A stretch of 29,763 nucleotides of DNA, taken from positions 1-29,763 of the IMG/VR virus record IMGVR_UViG_3300035204_000864; one strand, written 5' to 3'. This DNA comes from a virus. The translations under genes were made by a program, and so were the position numbers. Positions 24,053 to 29,763 of this stretch are shown in pieces (the first letter of the stretch is position 1; the number at the start of each line of letters is the position of its first letter). The notes below the pieces were generated by a model. It saw nothing but the letters and a program-made list of their open reading frames with translations. It did no database searches and was not told the origin of the DNA.

Positions 24053-24883
24053 ATGGCACTAACAGGTAAATACATAGGAATAGACAGGGTACTAGAAGGA
24101 ATATTCAGAGATTATGGCTGGACTCATGAAGTAGATTGGGCAGATGCTCTAGAATGGACTGGAGAAATACTAGATATGATTGCTGTCCCTCAACAGTATT
24201 TAGATAAGGTAACAGACGGTAATTTAGATTTAAATCATCCCTGTCCTATAGGAATAGATAAATATAGAGGATTACTACCTTGTGATATGATATATCCTGT
24301 TCAAGTAAGAGATAACGCCACTAAAGTTCCCTTAAGGTACAGTTCTGATACTTTTCATGGTGGATTAGAAAAAATGGAAGAGGGTTTACCTGCCTCTCCT
24401 GCCACTACTAGTCCTTTTGGCAGTATAGTATTCTCATCCCCTTTTATAGCCACTCAGGGCCAGCTAAGGGATACCTGCACCACAGATTTAACGTATACTA
24501 TAAATGGCTGCTACATATTCACAAATTTTAAGACAGGAGCTTTAGAATTAGTATATAAAGCCTTTCCTATGGATGAGAATGGACAACCTCTCATTCCAGA
24601 TAATGTTAAGTATACTCAAGCTATCAAGGCCTATATAGCAGAAAAGATAGGGCAGAAAATGTTCATGCAGGGAAAACTAGATGGGCAAAGATTTGGGCAT
24701 TTGCAAAAAGAAAGAGATTGGTATGTAGGGGCTGCCACTACTTCTGGACTAATGCCTACAATAGATCAGTTAGAATCCTGGAAGAATCAATTTGTTAGGT
24801 TAATTCCTCAAATGAACGCACATGGTACTGGATTTAAGTACTATGGAGATCCTTCAACAGAAAGAACTATTAACTCTTATTAA
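24053..24883 (+). CDS. Ring-type tail protein adjoining the muzzle
   Basis: A 276-residue protein immediately before the muzzle-type gene (2 bases between stop and next ATG). Helical N-terminus (YIGIDRVLEGIFRDYGWTHE; WADALEWTGEILDMI), a beta-rich middle with NGCYIFTNFKTGALELVYKA, and a helical C-terminus (IKAYIAEKIGQKMFMQGKLD) give the ring/adaptor plan. The 'CYIFTNFKTGALELVYKAFP' strand pair matches my memory of crAss-like ring proteins. In crAss-like genomes a ring gene lies next to the muzzle gene, and that synteny is seen here. It should form part of the stack between portal and tail tip. Confidence 0.7.
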   Translation: MALTGKYIGIDRVLEGIFRDYGWTHEVDWADALEWTGEILDMIAVPQQYLDKVTDGNLDLNHPCPIGIDKYRGLLPCDMIYPVQVRDNATKVPLRYSSDTFHGGLEKMEEGLPASPATTSPFGSIVFSSPFIATQGQLRDTCTTDLTYTINGCYIFTNFKTGALELVYKAFPMDENGQPLIPDNVKYTQAIKAYIAEKIGQKMFMQGKLDGQRFGHLQKERDWYVGAATTSGLMPTIDQLESWKNQFVRLIPQMNAHGTGFKYYGDPSTERTINSY

Positions 24884-24885
24884 TT

Positions 24886-27800
24886 ATGCCTTCACACGGA
24901 AATACCTTCATGGGGGGAATGGATAAGGATACTGCTAAGCCAAAGTATCCTAATAATAAATATCCTGATTCTCAAAATGTAAGACCTGTCACTGACAAGG
25001 GACTATCCACAGGAGCTTTAGAGAATATAAAGGGTACTGAGGAAATATTTGAAATGTTGGAGATAAAAGGAATGCTAGTAATAGAAGCTGTTTCTCCTAT
25101 ATTAATTGGTCCTGCAACTCAGACTTTTAATTTAAATACAGTTACTAGTCCTGGTATGGATATAATAGAGCAGATACCAATAACGGAAGGAGCATCTTCC
25201 GACACTCTTTTTGATGAAATAGAGAGAATCCTGACAGATAATGAATTTAGTTATACAAGATTACTAGATGAGGATAGAATAGTAATTTACTTTCCAACTT
25301 CTAGTCCTAAACAACCTGTAAGGTTTAATGGAACAGATCCTACAGGTACACTAGGAAATCTAACATGGGAATTATATCCAGCAATTTCTGACTTTAGAAT
25401 AATAGGGCACACTCCATTACGAGATACTACTATATTATTCACTGTAAATGATAATGGAGAATTAGGATGGGATCAAACTTCTCCATTTAGTCAAATCTGG
25501 TCAATGTCTTATGACCCTGCAGATCCCAAAGGGACTGCAAAAGTAGATTTAATATATAATGGACAACTTGGATTTAGCAGAGAATACCCCATAGAAGCCA
25601 TAGCGAGGTATGAAAATACAGAAGTCCAACGAGTTTACTTTACTGATAACTTTAATGTGCCTAGAACTTTCAATGCTGTAAGAGATGATACCTGGGCTTT
25701 AAGAATAAATGATTTCTCTCTTATAACTCAAAATGCACTTTCGTTACCTTTAGTAACTACAGAAGAGCAAGAAGGAGGCTACTTATCCACTGGAAGATGG
25801 TATGTTACTTACAGACTAAGGAAGTTTGGGGGATCAGCTAGTGCATTAGCTCCATTCAGTTCAGGAGCAACAGTAACTACTAGTAAAATAAATAGTGCTG
25901 ATCCTGATCCTAAATATTGGGATTACGCATATGCTACTACCACAGTACAGAGCACCAAGATATTAAATTACCTAATCCCTTTTATTCCCATAGGATTTGA
26001 CGAAATAGTTCTTTATGTAGTACATGAGCCAGACCCTGGAAATTTTCAAGCTTATTTATATAAGACAGAAACTTTAACCAGTGAGTCTTCTTATGAATTT
26101 GCTTTAGCTACCCTACAAGGACTTGAAGAGATCCCAATAGAAGATCTAAAACAATATGACATAGATTTTGAGAGAGTTAAGACACTAACTGCAAAACACA
26201 ATAGGCTATTATTTGGTAATGTAAAAGAGTCATCATTTGAGATAGACTTTGATGCTCGAGCTTACAGGTTTGATAAAAATTCAGATGAATCCTACATTAC
26301 TTTAGATTTCGATGATGAAAAAAATTGGGGAGTTGTAGAAGATGCTGACGCTATTAATCCTATGAATAAAGATAATGGAGCAATTGCTACTATTGATAAT
26401 GGAAATGGACCTGATTATCGTTATCAAAAAAATTCTGCTGATTTTGTTCTGGGAGGAACAGGACCTTCTGTAGAATACAAATTTACCTTTAAAGAAATAA
26501 TTTTAGATAATTCTTCTCATGCAGAACCTAGTAGTACCCCAGATGCCCAAAAACTTAACGGAACAGGACTATGGCCTGAAAAGACTCCTTTTGTAAATAT
26601 GCCAGGAGAAGACGCTATAGATGTTAATGTTAACGGAACCAATATAGATATAGGCCCCGGATTTTCCAATTTTAAAAATGGAAGATTAGAAGCTTATTTC
26701 AAGGGATACATGAGGGATGAAGTATATAGATTTGGTATTGTATTTTACTCTAAAACAGGGCGACAATCTGATGTAAAATGGGTTGGAGATATTAGAATGC
26801 CCTGTACAGGAGATTTTGGACCTGACAGTGACGGAGTATGGGAAGGAGCTCTTGCTCAATGGCATTCAGAAAATCTACCTAAAATAACCACAGATGCCTA
26901 CATTCCTCAAGGAGGGGGAGAAACCAAAGGATGGATGCTAGGTTTAGAATTTACAGTAGATATAAGTACTGTAAAAGAAGAAATATCAGGATTTTCTATA
27001 GTTAGAGCTCCTAGAAAACAAAAAGATAAAACTATACTAGCAACGGGAGCCTTAGGAGAAATAGCTAGTAGATACTTAGTTGGACCTACTTCTGCTGTGG
27101 ATATTCAATTTCATGAGCTTGGGGATACATCTGTTTTTAAAGCTCAAAAAGAAGTTTATTGGGCAGCAGGATTTATAGCCCTACCAAATCCTCTAAGATA
27201 TGGTGAAGTAACTACAGCTAATGTAGGCGATGATGTAAATATATATATAGATGCCCCCGCATCTGCAAAATATCAAATAAGATGTGAAGATGTAGAGAGA
27301 GGAGGAGAGGCCTATAATAATGGAGGAGGAAGGGATTATAGTACTGCTAACAGTATCTATAATGGATCACTCCAAGGTAACAAATACTGGGCATTTACAT
27401 GCCCTACACAGGGTACCTATAAGTTTAACGGGTCTGTAAGGCAATGGAGTTATATAGATATGCAGGGAGTAGATTTAGAATTTAAAGAGGCTTATGCATT
27501 AGGTTTAAAATTTACAATAGCGTTTAAACTTAGATTTAGAATTATAAGTAATGGTAACTCTTCTTATTCTACAGTAGAATGGAAAAATACATATGATACG
27601 CATAATAGATACGCAACAACTGGATATGATAGTAATAATAATTATGAGGTTAATGCTAGGAAGGATAGTACATTCCTTAATCCCCAAGAGCGTACTTTTA
27701 TATTTGATCAGGCACCTAATTATGATAGTTCCGCTATAAACGACACTTCCTCAGACCCAAATGATATAAAAGGTTGTGACACATTTACCCTAAAGGAAGG

Positions 27801-29763
27801 AGATATAGTGAAACTGGAAGGATTTGCTATTCTCAATGCAACTCTACCTACTATAGGAGGAACTAATTATAAGTATATGACATTTCGTTTTGGGCAGCAA
27901 CTAAATCATGGGACTGGAGCTTACTCAACTAACTTTGAATGTGTAGGACAAGTTGGAGAAGGATCTAAAAAGAAAAGATTATTTAATTATACAAGAGTAA
28001 TAGATGGAAATACATTTGTGGATACTTCGGGAAATCCTGTTTATGGAGGCCCTGGAGACCAGTTTGACATGAGTGTGTTTGATGACTGGACAGTATCTAG
28101 ATGGAGCGATAATATTGTTGATGCTACTTGTCGCTGTGCTTCTGATGATTTTAGAAATATAGGAGACTTTGCTGAACAGTATGCTACATTAGACTGCCCA
28201 GATTTAAAATTTATTACAGGCACCAAAGTAAGAAATTCCTTTGCTGAAGAGGACGCTGACGTAAAGTATACTTTAAAGCCTATAGCAGGATATGTACATA
28301 TATCAGAAGAAAATTCTACGACAAAAACTCCTCATCAAAGTACTACTCCCCCATCCCCCTTCCCCACTCCAGAAGGAAAAATATATGATGAAAACACAGC
28401 AGCATCTTCAGACACGACCTACAAACAAAGTGGATTTACTCCAATTGGACATATACATAGTGACGACCCTGCTACAAACAGCGCAGGAGGAACAAATGAT
28501 AATCAACATGCCTTTATAAAATATTTTTCAAGATATACTAAGGCCTTAGCTTTAGTATATAATGTGCCTTTTACAGATAGACTTCATTTTAATAGTGACG
28601 GATATGGGAAAATAAAAGAATTATCTAAAGTAGAAAGTGGACAATATGTTGAGGTAAAAACAGGTGTAACTGGAGAAGATACTAAATTCTTAAATGTAGG
28701 ATTCTGTACCAATCAGCACAGGATCATAAACATGACTGATGCTGGATCTGCTCCTGTATCAAAAGGTGTCTTTACTGTCTTCTTAGCAGGACTCAATACA
28801 AGCATGACCAAATTCCTAATAAACTATGCTTTCGGATATAAAGCTGATAAAGATAAAGATCCTTATCTGGGAAAAGGAAATTTAGAATGGAATGACGGAC
28901 ATAAAAATGCAAATACTTATCAACATAATACTTATATTGATAATACTACGGTAGGAAATAGAATAGGATTTTATGATGCATTAGGGAATAGTAAAAAAAT
29001 ACCCAGAAGAGGGCAAGTAACCATTGTAGACATTTGTCAAGAAGTAGAAAGTCAGTATGGAGGAGATACCCATAAGGAAAGAAAAGATAATGAATATATA
29101 AGTGTTGGTCACTTTACCTTAGTAAATAACGATAGCCCTTCTTCTATAACTACCCCAATATTTGGAGGAGATATATATCAAAGTGCTTTTGGAGAAAAGA
29201 AATTATATTCTACTAACTTTAGTTGGAGATACTGGGAAGGAACTGATAGAAGAGATTTAAGTGACCTCAAACAAGCATTCAGCCCCATAGTAGGAAGAAT
29301 ATACCCCATACAAAGTGTAGTTAATGCAGCTATGCGAGTAGGATATCATTTCAACAACTATATGAATTATCCTGATATTACTATACCTGCAAATGATCCA
29401 CTTGCAAGCAGTGTAGAATTGATATATGAAGGAGAAGCTGATGATTATCTATGTCCAGTTTTATATCTTGTAGAAAAGAAATTGCAAACATATCTGGTAA
29501 CAGGTCAAAATATTTTAACAGGGGAATTTGATAATAGAATTTATGCATCTCAAACCAAAATAAACGGAGAACTATTTGATTCCTGGACAGTATTTAAGCC
29601 ATTAGACTACCTGGATGTAGATGGGCATTATGGGCCTATTAACAAACTTGAAGTATTTAATGATCAGGTGTTATTTTTCCAAGATAAAGCTTTTGGTTTA
29701 GTATCCCTTAACCCTCAAAGCATCATAACAGACATTTCAGGAGGCGAAGTTCAATTAGGAACA
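24886..29763 (+). CDS. Muzzle / tail-stabilisation-type protein, 3'-truncated by window edge
   Basis: Open from ATG 24886 to the window end: 1626 codons without a stop in the lines I checked in frame. The N-terminus (NTFMGGMDKDTAKPKYPNNK, then a Tyr/Asn/Arg pattern) is that of P22 gp10-like stabilisation and crAss-like muzzle proteins, which close the distal tail. Other family-like points are AKHNRLLFGNV (436-446), RIYASQTKINGELFDSW (about 1550) and FNDQVLFFQDKAFGLVSLNP (about 1590), probably from a beta-propeller body. Residues ~785-1050 look like an inserted beta domain, and ~1148-1162 is a Pro/Thr-rich linker. It is longer than a simple gp10 and its C-terminus lies beyond the window. Confidence 0.8.
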   Translation, partial: MPSHGNTFMGGMDKDTAKPKYPNNKYPDSQNVRPVTDKGLSTGALENIKGTEEIFEMLEIKGMLVIEAVSPILIGPATQTFNLNTVTSPGMDIIEQIPITEGASSDTLFDEIERILTDNEFSYTRLLDEDRIVIYFPTSSPKQPVRFNGTDPTGTLGNLTWELYPAISDFRIIGHTPLRDTTILFTVNDNGELGWDQTSPFSQIWSMSYDPADPKGTAKVDLIYNGQLGFSREYPIEAIARYENTEVQRVYFTDNFNVPRTFNAVRDDTWALRINDFSLITQNALSLPLVTTEEQEGGYLSTGRWYVTYRLRKFGGSASALAPFSSGATVTTSKINSADPDPKYWDYAYATTTVQSTKILNYLIPFIPIGFDEIVLYVVHEPDPGNFQAYLYKTETLTSESSYEFALATLQGLEEIPIEDLKQYDIDFERVKTLTAKHNRLLFGNVKESSFEIDFDARAYRFDKNSDESYITLDFDDEKNWGVVEDADAINPMNKDNGAIATIDNGNGPDYRYQKNSADFVLGGTGPSVEYKFTFKEIILDNSSHAEPSSTPDAQKLNGTGLWPEKTPFVNMPGEDAIDVNVNGTNIDIGPGFSNFKNGRLEAYFKGYMRDEVYRFGIVFYSKTGRQSDVKWVGDIRMPCTGDFGPDSDGVWEGALAQWHSENLPKITTDAYIPQGGGETKGWMLGLEFTVDISTVKEEISGFSIVRAPRKQKDKTILATGALGEIASRYLVGPTSAVDIQFHELGDTSVFKAQKEVYWAAGFIALPNPLRYGEVTTANVGDDVNIYIDAPASAKYQIRCEDVERGGEAYNNGGGRDYSTANSIYNGSLQGNKYWAFTCPTQGTYKFNGSVRQWSYIDMQGVDLEFKEAYALGLKFTIAFKLRFRIISNGNSSYSTVEWKNTYDTHNRYATTGYDSNNNYEVNARKDSTFLNPQERTFIFDQAPNYDSSAINDTSSDPNDIKGCDTFTLKEGDIVKLEGFAILNATLPTIGGTNYKYMTFRFGQQLNHGTGAYSTNFECVGQVGEGSKKKRLFNYTRVIDGNTFVDTSGNPVYGGPGDQFDMSVFDDWTVSRWSDNIVDATCRCASDDFRNIGDFAEQYATLDCPDLKFITGTKVRNSFAEEDADVKYTLKPIAGYVHISEENSTTKTPHQSTTPPSPFPTPEGKIYDENTAASSDTTYKQSGFTPIGHIHSDDPATNSAGGTNDNQHAFIKYFSRYTKALALVYNVPFTDRLHFNSDGYGKIKELSKVESGQYVEVKTGVTGEDTKFLNVGFCTNQHRIINMTDAGSAPVSKGVFTVFLAGLNTSMTKFLINYAFGYKADKDKDPYLGKGNLEWNDGHKNANTYQHNTYIDNTTVGNRIGFYDALGNSKKIPRRGQVTIVDICQEVESQYGGDTHKERKDNEYISVGHFTLVNNDSPSSITTPIFGGDIYQSAFGEKKLYSTNFSWRYWEGTDRRDLSDLKQAFSPIVGRIYPIQSVVNAAMRVGYHFNNYMNYPDITIPANDPLASSVELIYEGEADDYLCPVLYLVEKKLQTYLVTGQNILTGEFDNRIYASQTKINGELFDSWTVFKPLDYLDVDGHYGPINKLEVFNDQVLFFQDKAFGLVSLNPQSIITDISGGEVQLGT

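Noticed and set aside
1-29763. Stop-codon reassignment, known in some crAss-like phages
   Set aside because: TAA, TAG and TGA all end genes at sensible lengths, with tight or overlapping next starts; no gene needs read-through.
1-29763. tRNA genes, CRISPR arrays, insertion sequences, integrase or attachment sites
   Set aside because: Gaps between genes are at most about 110 bases and none holds a cloverleaf-like or repeat-array sequence; no recombinase gene is present.

Overview
The window looks like the virion-morphogenesis and host-recognition block of a tailed phage of the crAss-like type (Crassvirales, short-tailed). All genes lie on the plus strand. The basis is gene content and order: a large terminase (5' end outside the window), an ~816-residue portal with a Gln-rich and charged C-terminal tail, an acidic scaffold-like protein, a major capsid protein, ring/neck-type proteins, and a very long muzzle/tail-stabilisation-type protein that runs off the 3' end. 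These assignments rest on motifs and remembered family features; no search was run. The host is probably a member of the Bacteroidota. The DNA is AT-rich, most starts have an A-rich leader (e.g. AAAACTAAACTAAAATG) in place of a Shine-Dalgarno sequence, and LamG and fibre modules resemble those of Bacteroidota phages. TAA, TAG and TGA all serve as ordinary stops, so no recoding is needed.

Layout. 1-9 kb: packaging and head (terminase, portal, scaffold, capsid, a conserved capsid-neighbour protein, a first ring/adaptor-like protein, a coiled-coil protein). 9-10.9 kb: a small beta protein and a probably abundant 433-residue virion protein, closed by the only clear terminator (about 10882-10925). 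10.9-13.4 kb: a Cys-rich protein, two collagen-like proteins and a small helical Cys-containing protein. 13.4-20.7 kb: an adhesin region with a 669-residue tail fibre, small virion proteins, a second fibre, and a tandem duplication of a two-gene unit (LamG lectin-like protein plus an ~85-residue companion). 20.65-21.5 kb: three overlapping small genes that look like an inner-membrane spanin, a TTG-started lipoprotein outer spanin and a holin-like membrane protein. 21.5-29.8 kb: tail assembly resumes with two more ring-type proteins, a basic conserved protein, two small fibre/beta proteins and the long muzzle-type protein.

How it works together. Terminase and portal package DNA into a shell of capsid protein built around the scaffold. 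Ring proteins and the muzzle form the short tail. The many fibre, collagen-like and LamG proteins would decorate head or tail and bind host glycans. The spanin-like pair would disrupt the outer membrane at lysis; no endolysin is visible here. The most distinctive features are the ~12-kb accessory block between ring genes, the duplicated LamG-plus-companion unit, the overlapping spanin-like pair with reversed length proportions, and strong local CpG contrasts (a 1.1-kb stretch with no CpG, next to a CpG-rich LamG gene). No tRNA, CRISPR array, insertion sequence, integrase or reverse transcriptase was seen, and no stretch over 300 bases lacks a gene.
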